DNA from: Palsa-892 sp963751615
GTDB lineage: Bacteria > Pseudomonadota > Alphaproteobacteria > Rhizobiales > Xanthobacteraceae
NCBI GenBank assembly: GCA_963751615.1
Contig: CAVVVG010000007.1
Span: 62,001-126,000 of the forward strand
Direction: 5' to 3'
Length of the DNA stretch: 64,000 bases
Of this stretch, positions 25,782 to 35,493 are shown piece after piece (position 1 is the first letter of the stretch; every line of letters begins with the position of its first letter). Made by a program: the position numbers and the translations under genes. Below the pieces are notes generated by a model. That model did no database searches. It had not been told where the DNA came from and saw only the letters and a list, made by a program, of their open reading frames with translations.

Positions 25782-27251
25782 TTACCCAACCGAACCTTCG
25801 AGCGAAATCGCAATCAATTTCTGCGCTTCGACTGCAAATTCCATCGGTAAGTGCTGCAAAACGTCTTTAACGAACCCATTAACGACTAGAGCTACCGCGT
25901 CTTCTGGCGATAGTCCGCGCTGTGTACAGTAGAACAGCATCTCTTCGGAAATTTTTGAAGTTGTCGCTTCGTGCTCGAATAGCGCCGAGGAATTTTTGGC
26001 CTCAATGTATGGCACTGTATGCGCTCCGCACTTGTCGCCAATCAAGAGTGAGTCGCAATTCGTAAAATTGCGCGCCCCCGTTGCTTTGCGATGCGCGGAA
26101 ACCAATCCACGATAGGTATTGTTGGAAACACCGGCCGCGATGCCTTTTGAAATTATCCGGCTGGTCGAATTCTTCCCTAAGTGGATCATTTTGGTGCCGC
26201 TATCAACCTGTTGGTGGCCATTCGAGATCGCGATCGAATAGAATTCGCCGCGGGTATTGTCACCACGCAAGATGCAGCTCGGATATTTCCAGGTAATTGC
26301 GGAACCGGTCTCGACCTGTGTCCAAGAGATCTTCGAATTGTTGCCACGGCAGTCGCCGCGCTTGGTCACGAAATTGTAGATGCCACCTTTTCCGGCTGCA
26401 TCACCCGGATACCAGTTTTGAATCGTAGAATATTTTATCTCCGCTTTCTCCAACGTAATCAGCTCGACGACCGCGGCATGGAGTTGGTTTTCGTCACGCA
26501 TCGGCGCTGTGCATCCTTCGAGATAACTCACATACGAGCCCTCGTCAGCGATGATCAGCGTGCGCTCAAATTGACCTGTGTTCCGCTCATTGATACGGAA
26601 ATAGGTGGAAAGCTCCATTGGGCAACGAACGCCCTTCGGGATGTAAACGAAGGAACCATCCGAAAAGACAGCCGAGTTCAGTGTGGCGAAGAAATTGTCG
26701 GTGATCGGTACGACCGAACCAAGATATTTTCGTACGAGTTCGGGATGCTCCCGGATCGCCTCGGAAATTGAGCCAAAGATGACGCCCGCTTTCTTCAGCT
26801 CTTCCTTGAAGGTCGTTACAACCGAAACCGAATCGAATACCGCATCGACGGCAACGTTCGAGCGCTGCACGCCTGCGAGCAATTCTTGCTCGCGTAAAGG
26901 AATGCCCAGTTTTTCATAGGTTTTCAGAATCTCCGGGTCGACCTCTTCGAGCGAGGACGGTCCAGCCTGTTTTTTCGGCGCAGAATAATAATAGAGCTCC
27001 TGATAATCGATCGGCGGATAATGAACGCGTGCCCAGGTAGGCTCCTGCATCGTTTTCCAGCGGCGAAATGCCTCAAGCCGCCATTCAAGCATCCACTGGG
27101 GCTCAAATTTTTTCGCGGAGATAAAGCGAACAGTATTCTCGTCGAGACCTTTTGGCGCCTTGTCGGATTCGATATCAGTGACAAAACCGTACTTATATTG
27201 GTCGACTTCTATCGAGCGAACGCGTTCGACAGTTTCCTGAACAGCAGGCAT
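25782..27251 (-). CDS. sufB: Fe-S cluster assembly scaffold SufB
   Basis: Main scaffold subunit of SufBC2D, 489 residues, a common SufB length. Diagnostic blocks include the proposed cluster region around NCDSLLIGDKCGAHTVPYIE. ISSAVGCQ-type residues are replaced by the usual alphaproteobacterial ATTSKISEEMLFYCTQRGLS. YIPKGVRCPMELSTYFRIN and VEGCTAP-like SYLEGCTAPM are also present. It follows the first cysteine desulfurase by 10 bases, so the two belong to one transcript. Confidence 0.95.
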   Translation of the reverse strand: MPAVQETVERVRSIEVDQYKYGFVTDIESDKAPKGLDENTVRFISAKKFEPQWMLEWRLEAFRRWKTMQEPTWARVHYPPIDYQELYYYSAPKKQAGPSSLEEVDPEILKTYEKLGIPLREQELLAGVQRSNVAVDAVFDSVSVVTTFKEELKKAGVIFGSISEAIREHPELVRKYLGSVVPITDNFFATLNSAVFSDGSFVYIPKGVRCPMELSTYFRINERNTGQFERTLIIADEGSYVSYLEGCTAPMRDENQLHAAVVELITLEKAEIKYSTIQNWYPGDAAGKGGIYNFVTKRGDCRGNNSKISWTQVETGSAITWKYPSCILRGDNTRGEFYSIAISNGHQQVDSGTKMIHLGKNSTSRIISKGIAAGVSNNTYRGLVSAHRKATGARNFTNCDSLLIGDKCGAHTVPYIEAKNSSALFEHEATTSKISEEMLFYCTQRGLSPEDAVALVVNGFVKDVLQHLPMEFAVEAQKLIAISLEGSVG

Positions 27252-27261
27252 ATTATTCTCC

Positions 27262-28434
27262 TCAAGCAGCTTTTGTCCGCTGGTTCGAAGTCAAGCGCTC
27301 ATGAACCTGTGCAAAAACTTCGAGAAAACGGACTACGTCGGTTACCGTACTATTCCATCCGAGACTTATACGGACAGCAGCGTGCGAAATTTCTGGTTCA
27401 ATTCTCATCGCCGCGAGCGTCTGTGAAGGGCCGACCTTTCCCGATGAACAGGCTGCGCCAGCACTCACCGCAATGCCTTCAAGATCGAAGGCGATCACTG
27501 CCGTTTCTGCATTTATACCGGGAACCGCAAAACAGGTGGTATTCGGCACACGCAAGGCTGCACTCGATAGAATGGTTGCGTTGGGAGCGATCGAACGAAT
27601 ACCGGTTTCAAGATTGTCGCGGAGATCAGACAATCGACCTACTTCTTCGCAAACCTTTAGTGCCGCATCTTCTGCGGCAGCGCCAAAGCCCACGATTGCG
27701 GCGACATTTTCTGTCCCCGCCCGCGCGCCACGTTCCTGACCACCACCGCGCAACAATGGTGGCATCCGGGTCTTGGTGTCGCGCGTAACGAGTGCACCAG
27801 CGCCCTGCGGGCCACCTAGTTTATGGGAAGAAATTGATATGAGATCTGCGCCACTGGTGGCAAAATCGAACGGATAACGGCCAGCGATCTGCACAGCATC
27901 AACGTGAAAGATTCCCCCGATTGCATGCACTTTTGCAGCAATTTCATACAAAGGCTGAATGACTCCAGTTTCGTTGTTTGCCGCCATCACGGAAACAAGC
28001 ACTCGCCGTTCAGCATTGCGATGACGGGCAAGCATCGCTTCGAGCGCGGACGAATCGACAACACCTGCGCAATCGACTGGAATGATCTCGATCTTATCGG
28101 CTGGAAACCGTCCGCCTGCACGCACGGCGGGATGTTCAACTCCCGAGATAAGCAGCAGATCGCAGCAGAGTGAACGGCCTGACAATTCGATTTCGGGAGA
28201 AAGCGCCAAGGCGATCGCTTCAGTCGCACCACTCGTGAAGATCACAGCAGCTGCGTCCGCGCCGACAAGCTTCGCTATCTGCTCACGCGCATGATCGACC
28301 TTGGCCCGGGCGGATCGCCCCTCACGGTGCACTGAAGATGCATTACCGGTTTCGGCCAATACAGCAGTCATTGCTTCGCGTGCCATAGGTCGCAGTGGCG
28401 AAGTGGCATTGTGGTCGAGGTAAGCGCGGTGCAT
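27262..28434 (-). CDS. Cysteine desulfurase, NifS/IscS-type (type I)
   Basis: PLP-dependent cysteine desulfurase of 390 residues and first gene of the suf operon. YLDHNATSPLRP at the N-terminus, the PLP lysine in SISSHKLGGPQGAG near residue 200 and the active Cys in AGAACSSGKVGPSQ near 325 mark the NifS/IscS class. That makes it distinct from the SufS-type enzyme later in the operon. Having one desulfurase of each type in a single suf operon is common in Rhizobiales, where it is often called sufS2 or iscS. Transcription probably starts in the 28435-28672 region, which holds an Irr-type box. Confidence 0.92.
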   Translation of the reverse strand: MHRAYLDHNATSPLRPMAREAMTAVLAETGNASSVHREGRSARAKVDHAREQIAKLVGADAAAVIFTSGATEAIALALSPEIELSGRSLCCDLLLISGVEHPAVRAGGRFPADKIEIIPVDCAGVVDSSALEAMLARHRNAERRVLVSVMAANNETGVIQPLYEIAAKVHAIGGIFHVDAVQIAGRYPFDFATSGADLISISSHKLGGPQGAGALVTRDTKTRMPPLLRGGGQERGARAGTENVAAIVGFGAAAEDAALKVCEEVGRLSDLRDNLETGIRSIAPNATILSSAALRVPNTTCFAVPGINAETAVIAFDLEGIAVSAGAACSSGKVGPSQTLAAMRIEPEISHAAVRISLGWNSTVTDVVRFLEVFAQVHERLTSNQRTKAA

Positions 28435-28548
28435 TACGTTTAGCCTTCAGCCTAATTGAAACGTCGAAACAACGTCTCTATGGTCAGAAGAGGAACAGTA
28501 TGTAGTTCTAGGCTGCTCTTTTTCAAAGCGCCACAGGCTCCTAGACAG

Positions 28549-28567
28549 TTTTAGAATTATTCTAAAA
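28549..28567. promoter_or_regulatory. Irr-type iron control element (ICE box)
   Basis: A perfect 19-base inverted repeat, TTTTAGAATTATTCTAAAA. It contains the known Rhizobiales ICE core TTTAGAA-N3-TTCTAAA, bound by the haem-responsive regulator Irr. It is centred about 124 bases upstream of the first suf-operon gene and about 115 bases upstream of the divergent hydrolase at 28673. Irr is known to repress suf genes under iron limitation in relatives. The operon target is inferred from position and gene content. Confidence 0.85.
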
Positions 28568-28672
28568 TATAGGTCTCGGCAGCGAGTCAAGCAATACAGC
28601 TGCCCCTTACGAGATTATACGCTGGGCGAAGCGACTCCATGCTACAGGACCCCCCGCGCGTGAGGAGATTCC

Positions 28673-29338
28673 ATGCCTGAAGTGATTTTTACCGGTGAGG
28701 CTGGGCGGCTCGAAGGCCGTTTTCATCCCGGCCGCACCCGCAATGCCCCGATCGCCATTATTCTGCATCCGCACCCGCAGTTCGGTGGCACAATGAACAA
28801 TCCTGTCGTGTATAATTTGTACTACGCGTTCGCCAATCGTGGCTTCTCTGTGCTTCGATTCAATTTCCGTGGCGTGGGGCGCAGCCAGGGTTCGTTCAAT
28901 CACGGCCAGGGTGAACTTTCCGACGCTGCTGCCGCGCTTGACTGGGCCCAGGCGGCGCACCCCGAAGCCCGCGCGTGCTGGATTGCTGGATTCTCATTTG
29001 GCGCGTGGATCGGGATGCAACTTCTGATGCGACGCCCGGAAGTCGAAGGATTTCTTTCAATCGCGGCACCTGCGAGTTTATATGATTTCACTTTTCTCGC
29101 GCCCTGTCCTTCGTCGGGATTGTTCGTACATGGTGAGAAGGATGCCGTCGTACCAGTTTCCTCCGTCCATACGCTGGTCGAAAAACTGAAGACGCAGAAA
29201 GGAATCGTCATCGATCAGCAGCTCGTCAAAGGAGCAAACCATTTCTTCGACGGCAAGATCGATGAACTCATGGAAGTTGTGAACGATTATCTTGATAAGC
29301 GTCTTCCTAAAACGAAAAAAGCGAACGACGCTGCCTGA
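28673..29338 (+). CDS. Alpha/beta hydrolase, COG2945-like
   Basis: A 221-residue alpha/beta-hydrolase of the compact, cap-less kind. LHPHPQFGGTMNN near residue 32 is the conserved N-terminal block with the oxyanion region. The nucleophile elbow is AGFSFGAWIG near residue 104. The Asp is in VHGEKDAVVP and the His in KGANHFFDGKID. The function is unknown in the family. It is divergent from the suf operon and shares its upstream region with the ICE box, so iron control is possible but unproven. Its stop abuts that of anmK on the other strand. Confidence 0.85.
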   Translation: MPEVIFTGEAGRLEGRFHPGRTRNAPIAIILHPHPQFGGTMNNPVVYNLYYAFANRGFSVLRFNFRGVGRSQGSFNHGQGELSDAAAALDWAQAAHPEARACWIAGFSFGAWIGMQLLMRRPEVEGFLSIAAPASLYDFTFLAPCPSSGLFVHGEKDAVVPVSSVHTLVEKLKTQKGIVIDQQLVKGANHFFDGKIDELMEVVNDYLDKRLPKTKKANDAA

Positions 29339-30442
29339 TTAAGGATTGATGATCAAGCCGCCACGCATTGGTTTTCCGACCCCTGTTGTAGTTGGAAAAG
29401 TGAGCGGCAAGCCTTTCAGGGTGCGCACTGCGAGATAAGCGAAAGCTTGCGCTTCGATCGCGTCGGCTTGCCATCCAAATTCATTCGCGGATTTTACCGG
29501 CAAACCTGTATATTCTTGCAGCATTCTCATGAGCGTCAAATTATGTGCGCCGCCCCCAACAACAATTACGCTGGCTGGTTTTTTCGGCAGATGCTCGAAG
29601 GCTACCGCAATCGAATTGGCTACGATCGCAGTGACTGTTGCAGCCGCATTTTCGGTCGACAAAGTCTCGACCGGAAACCTGGCGAAGGTTGCACGATCAA
29701 GCGATTTGGGCGGTTTACGGGAAAAATACGGATCGATCAAAGCTTTTGCGACGATTGCTTGATTGGCTTTTCCGCGCGCCGCGAGCTTCCCGTCGAAATC
29801 TTGTTTCTCGCCCGTTCTTGCTCGCACGAGATCGTCGATCGGCGCGTTACCGGGTCCGGTATCGAATGCGATCGGATCCGCATCGCCATCGAGGAATGTG
29901 ATATTGGCAACCCCCCCTATATTTACGAAGATAAGTGGTTGCGTGACATTCAGTGTTCTCGCGAGCGCCCTGTGGTACACCGGCACCAATGGAGCGCCCT
30001 CACCGCCTCCGGCCACGTCCGCGACACGGAAATCATAGGCAACAGACATTGCAAGCTTGGCCGCAAGCATGGCTCCATTGCCTAATTGCACGGTTAAGCG
30101 CTCGCGCGGGCGATGCAAAACGGTCTGTCCATGAAAGCCAACAATCGAAACTCCACTTCTGGCGATACTGTTCTCAGACATAAAATTTTCGACCGCTTCA
30201 GCATGCGCCTGTGTAACCAATGACTCTGCTTGCACCAGCACACCCGGCCGCGCGTTTCGATCTTTCAACGCCATGGCATCGATCGATGCGCGGCGCAGTA
30301 AGTCACGCTCCGCTGGTAGGTACGGCCGATACCCTGTGGGTCCAAATTGTTCAATCCGTTCGCCATCGGTTTCGAGTAGTGCAATATCCACGCCATCGAG
30401 CGAGGTTCCACTCATCAGGCCAATCGCTCTAAGAATGCTCAT
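29339..30442 (-). CDS. anmK: Anhydro-N-acetylmuramic acid kinase
   Basis: Kinase of cell-wall recycling that opens and phosphorylates 1,6-anhydro-MurNAc to MurNAc-6-phosphate. The 367-residue length is normal. The ATP motif GLMSGTSLDGVDIALLETDG is at residues 8-27, the sugar-binding GFHGQTVLHRP near 105 and the catalytic Asp in AFDTGPGNAPIDDL near 194. A second phosphate motif is VVGGGAHN. It is divergent from tyrS with 80 bases between the starts, an order commonly seen in Rhizobiales. murQ is not in this window. Confidence 0.94.
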   Translation of the reverse strand: MSILRAIGLMSGTSLDGVDIALLETDGERIEQFGPTGYRPYLPAERDLLRRASIDAMALKDRNARPGVLVQAESLVTQAHAEAVENFMSENSIARSGVSIVGFHGQTVLHRPRERLTVQLGNGAMLAAKLAMSVAYDFRVADVAGGGEGAPLVPVYHRALARTLNVTQPLIFVNIGGVANITFLDGDADPIAFDTGPGNAPIDDLVRARTGEKQDFDGKLAARGKANQAIVAKALIDPYFSRKPPKSLDRATFARFPVETLSTENAAATVTAIVANSIAVAFEHLPKKPASVIVVGGGAHNLTLMRMLQEYTGLPVKSANEFGWQADAIEAQAFAYLAVRTLKGLPLTFPTTTGVGKPMRGGLIINP

Positions 30443-30522
30443 TCCGGCATCCGTTTGAATCCATGAAAAGACCTGTTACACCAACGCGCTTGTTCCGGCG
30501 AGCACCTACATGAGCGAATCCG

Positions 30523-31776
30523 ATGAGCGCCTATAAATCCGATTTCTTGCGCGAACTCGCTGCTCGCGGATATATCCATCAGGTATCCGAGCCAGAGGCT
30601 CTGGACGCGCTCGCGAGACAGGGCTGTATCACGGCTTATATCGGTTTCGATTGCACGGCGCCTTCGCTGCATATTGGCTCGCTGCTGCCGATCATGATGC
30701 TGCGTATTCTTCAGAAGACCGGTCACAAGCCAATTTCACTCATGGGTGGAGGCACGACTCGTGTCGGCGATCCTTCCGGCAAAGACGAAAGCCGAAAGTT
30801 GCTGACTGATCAGCTTATCGACGATAATTTGAAAAACATCCGTGCTGTTTTTTCAAAATTCCTCAAATTTGGCAACGCGGCATCCGATGCCCTGATGGCG
30901 AATAACGCCGACTGGCTGAATAAACTCAATTATATCGATTTTCTCCGCGATTTCGGAAAACACTTCTCGGTCAATCGCATGCTTGCTTTCGATTCGGTAA
31001 AACTCCGCCTTGAGCGTCAGCAGGAGCTTTCTTTCCTCGAATTTAATTACATGGTTCTGCAAGCCTACGATTTTGTCGAACTCTTCAAGCGGCACAATTG
31101 CGTGCTACAAATGGGCGGATCAGATCAGTGGGGAAATATTGTCAACGGCATTGACCTCGGCCGTCGTGTCGCAAATGCACATCTTTTTGCACTTACCTCA
31201 CCACTGATCACAACCGCCTCGGGGGCGAAGATGGGCAAGACCGCTGCTGGAGCGGTGTGGCTCGATGCGAATTTGGCGAGCCCGTATGACTACTGGCAGT
31301 ATTGGCGCAACATCGAAGACGGCGATGTTGAACGCTTTCTAAAGCTCTTCACGGAATTGCCGCTCGATGAAATTAGTCGACTTGCCGCTCTTAAGGGCCA
31401 AGAAATCAACGAAGCGAAAAAAGTGCTCGCGAATGAAGCGACCACCCTTCTGCATGGCAAAAAATCCGCAGAAGAAGCCGCGAATACAGCGCGCGCGACA
31501 TTCGAGGAAGGCGGTCTCGCGGAAACCTTGCCGACAGTAGAGATCAAGCGCTCCGACTTCGACAAAGCAATTGGTGTATTGACTGCTTTTGTGCAGTCTG
31601 GATTAGTTTCATCGACTGGCGAGGCCCGTCGTCAGATCAAGGGCGGCGGCTTGAAAGTAAATGACGTTACGGTTTCTGACGAGAAAATGACATTGTCACC
31701 GAAAGAACTTACGCCGGAAGGCGTCATTAAGCTATCGCTCGGCAAAAAAAAACACGTACTGCTGAAACCAGTTTAA
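30523..31776 (+). CDS. tyrS: Tyrosyl-tRNA synthetase
   Basis: Charges tRNA-Tyr. Class I motifs: HIGH-type HIGS in PSLHIGSLLPI near residue 48, and the KMSKS-type KMGKT near residue 230. The Tyr-binding region has YIGFDCTAPS and VLQMGGSDQWGNIVNGIDL. A C-terminal S4 RNA-binding domain (about 350-410) includes EARRQIKGGGLKVNDV. The 417-residue length is usual for the TyrRS-1 type. It ends 3 bases before the stop of the giant AsmA-like gene on the other strand. Confidence 0.96.
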   Translation: MSAYKSDFLRELAARGYIHQVSEPEALDALARQGCITAYIGFDCTAPSLHIGSLLPIMMLRILQKTGHKPISLMGGGTTRVGDPSGKDESRKLLTDQLIDDNLKNIRAVFSKFLKFGNAASDALMANNADWLNKLNYIDFLRDFGKHFSVNRMLAFDSVKLRLERQQELSFLEFNYMVLQAYDFVELFKRHNCVLQMGGSDQWGNIVNGIDLGRRVANAHLFALTSPLITTASGAKMGKTAAGAVWLDANLASPYDYWQYWRNIEDGDVERFLKLFTELPLDEISRLAALKGQEINEAKKVLANEATTLLHGKKSAEEAANTARATFEEGGLAETLPTVEIKRSDFDKAIGVLTAFVQSGLVSSTGEARRQIKGGGLKVNDVTVSDEKMTLSPKELTPEGVIKLSLGKKKHVLLKPV

Positions 31777-31779
31777 AAT

Positions 31780-34700
31780 TCAGCGCTCGTTCGATGGCGA
31801 CATCACGGAAGGCCCTTCGTTCGCACGACGAAAATCGAGTAGCTTGCGAAATATCCCAGGCAACATACCGGTAATTGGATTCACGATGAGCGTCGGTCCA
31901 CTTGCTGGCCCCGCGATCTGAAACGTGTAAGCAAATAAGCCCTCGTTGGTTGGCGTACCAAGGAAAAACAGAGCGCGCGCGGCCGCGTTGTTGAGGCCGT
32001 AGGCCGGAATATAATTCCCCGTAAGCAGTACACGATCACGTGCGTAGTCCAACTCACCGTCGACCGTTGCGCCGATCGTAGCGCCGTAAATCAGCGCTTC
32101 TTTGATTTTGAATTTTCCCGGAGTACGGCTGAAATCAATCTGGAGCTTGGAAAAAGGCAGCCCAGTGCTTGCGCTCACGCGCGTATCTTGCCCCACCAGT
32201 TTGTCTAAACCTTGCTCGCCCTTAATCGCGAAATTCCGGACGCTTACCTGGCCTTCTTGCGCTCTGTTATCTGGATGGGGCGGATCAAATAATACCCAGC
32301 AGTCGCCGCCTTCAATACGACCATAATAGTCAGCAAAACGAAAAAGCGCCCCGGCATCACCGGAACTAATATAGATCACCGGTTTTCCACCATCTCGCGC
32401 ACGCAACTCGCCCACCAGCGATCCATCACGGCCGATTTTGCCAAGCAACGCAAAACTACGGATTTCGCTGTTGCGGCGCAGAATCCGCAGGTCAAGCTGA
32501 CGAATGACTTCGCCGTTATTTCCGCTGGCAGCGCCCACTCGCATATCGAGATCTAAATCGCGTGGTTTGTAAGCCTTTCCCTCAATGGGACCGGTTTGCA
32601 CAGAGCCCTCGCTGAGACGTTTCAACATTCCGCGAGCGTTAATGACATCGCCACGCACGGTCGCCCGCAGCGTGCCATCCGGACCCCTATCTGCCTTCAG
32701 ACTTGCCCTGTCACCATCCGATAATTGAAAAGTAGGAAAATTTGCGGAAATGATATTTCCGTCCGATTTAAGCTCAACAGAACCTCGCAACAGTGCGCCC
32801 GACCCGCTTACGGTTAGGTCATCGATTTTCACGCCACTATCACGTTCGGTGAACTTGTAAGTTGCCTTCGCTTGGCTGCCAGCAGCCTTTGACCAGCCGG
32901 GCACCAAATCCGCGATCTGGGCAGTGGTCAGGTCGGCTTCAACATCCATCCGGTTATCGCCCTGCTCACCCGTTTTACCTTGTACCTTGACGCCCACCGG
33001 ACCCGTGAGCCACGGCGCGAGATCAAGTCCCGCACGCGCTCTGGCGTTATCGTCGAGGACTGCAACAAGACGGAAATTTGTTTCGTTGGATTTTCTTGAC
33101 TTACGAAATTCAAAATTCGTAGGGGAACCGCCAAGCTTACCATCTCCCTTCACCCGAATTTGCGCGGGCGTAATTGTCACTTTCGAATTGACGCCATCGA
33201 CTCGCTGCCCACGCAATACGTGATCGCTTGCAAAATTCGTTACGTCCGCATCGACGGTATAATTGATTTCGTCGTCGACAAGCGCCTTCCGGAAAATCAA
33301 TTCAAAATTTCCGGATGCCGAAACATTGCCTTTGGTAGAACTAGGATCAAATGTAATTCCAAGTGTTCCCTTCAACGGTTCGAAATTTACTGTCTCAGCA
33401 ATCGCATCGGCTGGACCGTGGAAATGAAATTGAATGGTGCCCTTCGGGTTAGGTGGAGCATGGTCAAGAACTTCGACTAGTCCGTCATTAACGGTGAAAC
33501 GGCGATTGTTGGGAGTTTCCACGATTCCGCTAATGATTTTTACCCGCGCAACGCGTCCGGTAACAATACCAACTGCCTGCACGTCACGAACGGGCGGCAA
33601 ATCGCCGAGTGCTCGAAATGACCCTCCGACAATAGTGGCATCAATGCGCACAGCCCCATCCGGCAATTCGACATCGGGTATTCCCACTTTGTCGAGAGGC
33701 ATGTTCACAGCTATCAAAAGTTTTTCGATCAATCCCTGGTCTACATGATCCATGATCCAGCCGCGCGAGCCGCCTGCGATAGGGGCTGGCCAGAGCCGTT
33801 TGGCGGCAGAAATCGGCAATTGATTTGCTGCGATTCCGAGTGAAATCATTGGTGTTCCGCCGCCGAAGGAAAGTGCTCCCGATACGGCAAGACTCGCGGT
33901 CGCGCCCGAAATGTCGCCCTGATCAATGACTAATTGCAGCGCCCTGGGATTCCAGCTGCCCTTCAGGACAACTCGGTCGAGAACAAGCGCAGGCTCACTG
34001 GGTCGCTCGCTTCCGAGCACAGCATTGCCCTGAAAAATAGAGACGGGCCAGACTTGACCTCGTTCATCTGGTGCTTCGGCTACGGCTTGCAAAGTGATCT
34101 GGTTGGCCCCGGCGCGGACGGCCAGGGAATTGATAATTATGGCGTGGCGATCAGGATTAAAGTCGACTTGCAGCTGTGCGCCATCAATTATCATTCGCGA
34201 ATTGGCATCCGCCGTGGAGTTTCCAATCGCACCGTGTCCCGCCGATGCGCGCAATGCTGCTGCCATCAAGTGGCCATCCTGGCCTATCTGTGCACGCAAG
34301 ACCCCGGAAATGCGCGGCTCGACGAATAATTGGTTACTGGTAAGCCCAGCAGCGAGCATGATGTCCTCAGGCGCTACGTCGCGCGCGACGACATCGACAG
34401 CCCGCGATCCATTCTGCACCGCGCTGATAGTCGCGTTAAAACTCCATGCTTCATCCGCCCTACCTGTACTTAGCGAAAACGTAATGCCGCCTTCAGCCGG
34501 TCTTGCGATTAGGAAGTTCGTATTTGCGAAAATCCATCGCTTATTCGATTTTGCATTTTCAACAACTAGCGTTCCTTGCTTCAGACCAACTTCAGCAAGT
34601 GCAATCCCATCAAGCCCACTCTTTTCGAGCCGATCCAGCCAAGCAGCGAGTTCCGGGTAAACAAATGGAATGGAAGGAGTGGCGCTCGTTGGAGAGAGCT

Positions 34701-35343
34701 GCGTTGACTCCGTTAGTCCACCTTTCGGTACTATATCCGGTTCGGCTTGCTCGCGTAGTTCGCGGGATTTTTTCGGTTTCCTTCCAGCCGAAAGATCGAT
34801 GCGGCCGCTTTCATCGACTCGCAATGTCATAACAGCATCGATAAGAGCGATTCGTTTCGCTCTAAAATTTCCTATCAGTACCCCGCTATCGAGAAGAATT
34901 TCCGCGCGCGGGGCGGTGGCAATTGTATCGCCGTTGGGACTTTTAATGGTAATGTGCTGTACGCTAAGGATTGGCTGGCCGGAGCTATCTTGCGTAAGGC
35001 GAGTTTCGCCGATCTCGACCTGATGTCCACGTCCAAGTTTGGCTTCAAGCGCGCGCCTTACCATCGGCCCCGCGACATCGACCGGTAGGAAACCGCTGAC
35101 AACCATCACATAAAAAGATGCAAGGGACACGAATGCCAGTGCGCTCAGCTTTACAAAGGAAATGCGGCCGTTGCGTTTGAAAAATAAAAAGCGACCAATC
35201 TTACCTATGAGACCCATGCGGCGCCCACGCGAGGCTGATTTATGCTCCTCACGGCGACGATCGTGAACGTGATCGCGAATACGCTGAGCCGCATTTGGCT
35301 CGCGCTCGCCCCGCCGGTGGCCATGGTCATGGCTCGAATTCAT
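31780..35343 (-). CDS. AsmA/YhdP-like DUF3971 giant envelope protein
   Basis: A 1187-residue protein with a basic cytoplasmic N-terminus and one membrane segment near residues 66-88 (LSALAFVSLASFYVMVVSGF). A long, beta-rich periplasmic repeat region follows, typical of the AsmA/TamB/YhdP group thought to bridge the envelope and move phospholipids to the outer membrane. The DUF3971-type middle and the C-terminal GLNNAAARALFFLGTPTNEG and GPTLIVNPITGMLPG are characteristic of the YhdP-like family. A shorter start at the Met near residue 44 is possible. It lies between tyrS and bcp, convergent with tyrS. Confidence 0.85.
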   Translation of the reverse strand: MNSSHDHGHRRGEREPNAAQRIRDHVHDRRREEHKSASRGRRMGLIGKIGRFLFFKRNGRISFVKLSALAFVSLASFYVMVVSGFLPVDVAGPMVRRALEAKLGRGHQVEIGETRLTQDSSGQPILSVQHITIKSPNGDTIATAPRAEILLDSGVLIGNFRAKRIALIDAVMTLRVDESGRIDLSAGRKPKKSRELREQAEPDIVPKGGLTESTQLSPTSATPSIPFVYPELAAWLDRLEKSGLDGIALAEVGLKQGTLVVENAKSNKRWIFANTNFLIARPAEGGITFSLSTGRADEAWSFNATISAVQNGSRAVDVVARDVAPEDIMLAAGLTSNQLFVEPRISGVLRAQIGQDGHLMAAALRASAGHGAIGNSTADANSRMIIDGAQLQVDFNPDRHAIIINSLAVRAGANQITLQAVAEAPDERGQVWPVSIFQGNAVLGSERPSEPALVLDRVVLKGSWNPRALQLVIDQGDISGATASLAVSGALSFGGGTPMISLGIAANQLPISAAKRLWPAPIAGGSRGWIMDHVDQGLIEKLLIAVNMPLDKVGIPDVELPDGAVRIDATIVGGSFRALGDLPPVRDVQAVGIVTGRVARVKIISGIVETPNNRRFTVNDGLVEVLDHAPPNPKGTIQFHFHGPADAIAETVNFEPLKGTLGITFDPSSTKGNVSASGNFELIFRKALVDDEINYTVDADVTNFASDHVLRGQRVDGVNSKVTITPAQIRVKGDGKLGGSPTNFEFRKSRKSNETNFRLVAVLDDNARARAGLDLAPWLTGPVGVKVQGKTGEQGDNRMDVEADLTTAQIADLVPGWSKAAGSQAKATYKFTERDSGVKIDDLTVSGSGALLRGSVELKSDGNIISANFPTFQLSDGDRASLKADRGPDGTLRATVRGDVINARGMLKRLSEGSVQTGPIEGKAYKPRDLDLDMRVGAASGNNGEVIRQLDLRILRRNSEIRSFALLGKIGRDGSLVGELRARDGGKPVIYISSGDAGALFRFADYYGRIEGGDCWVLFDPPHPDNRAQEGQVSVRNFAIKGEQGLDKLVGQDTRVSASTGLPFSKLQIDFSRTPGKFKIKEALIYGATIGATVDGELDYARDRVLLTGNYIPAYGLNNAAARALFFLGTPTNEGLFAYTFQIAGPASGPTLIVNPITGMLPGIFRKLLDFRRANEGPSVMSPSNER

Positions 35344-35493
35344 CTGCGTGCACGTCTCAAATTGGCCCTCTTGCCCCTGGCTTTCGCCATCCGCTCGAAT
35401 GGGTCAATTTTCAAGGATTGAGCGATCCGATCCCCACAATGCATTGTATATTAAGATCAATCATCGTGCGAAAGGCGACGAAAGGAAGGCATC

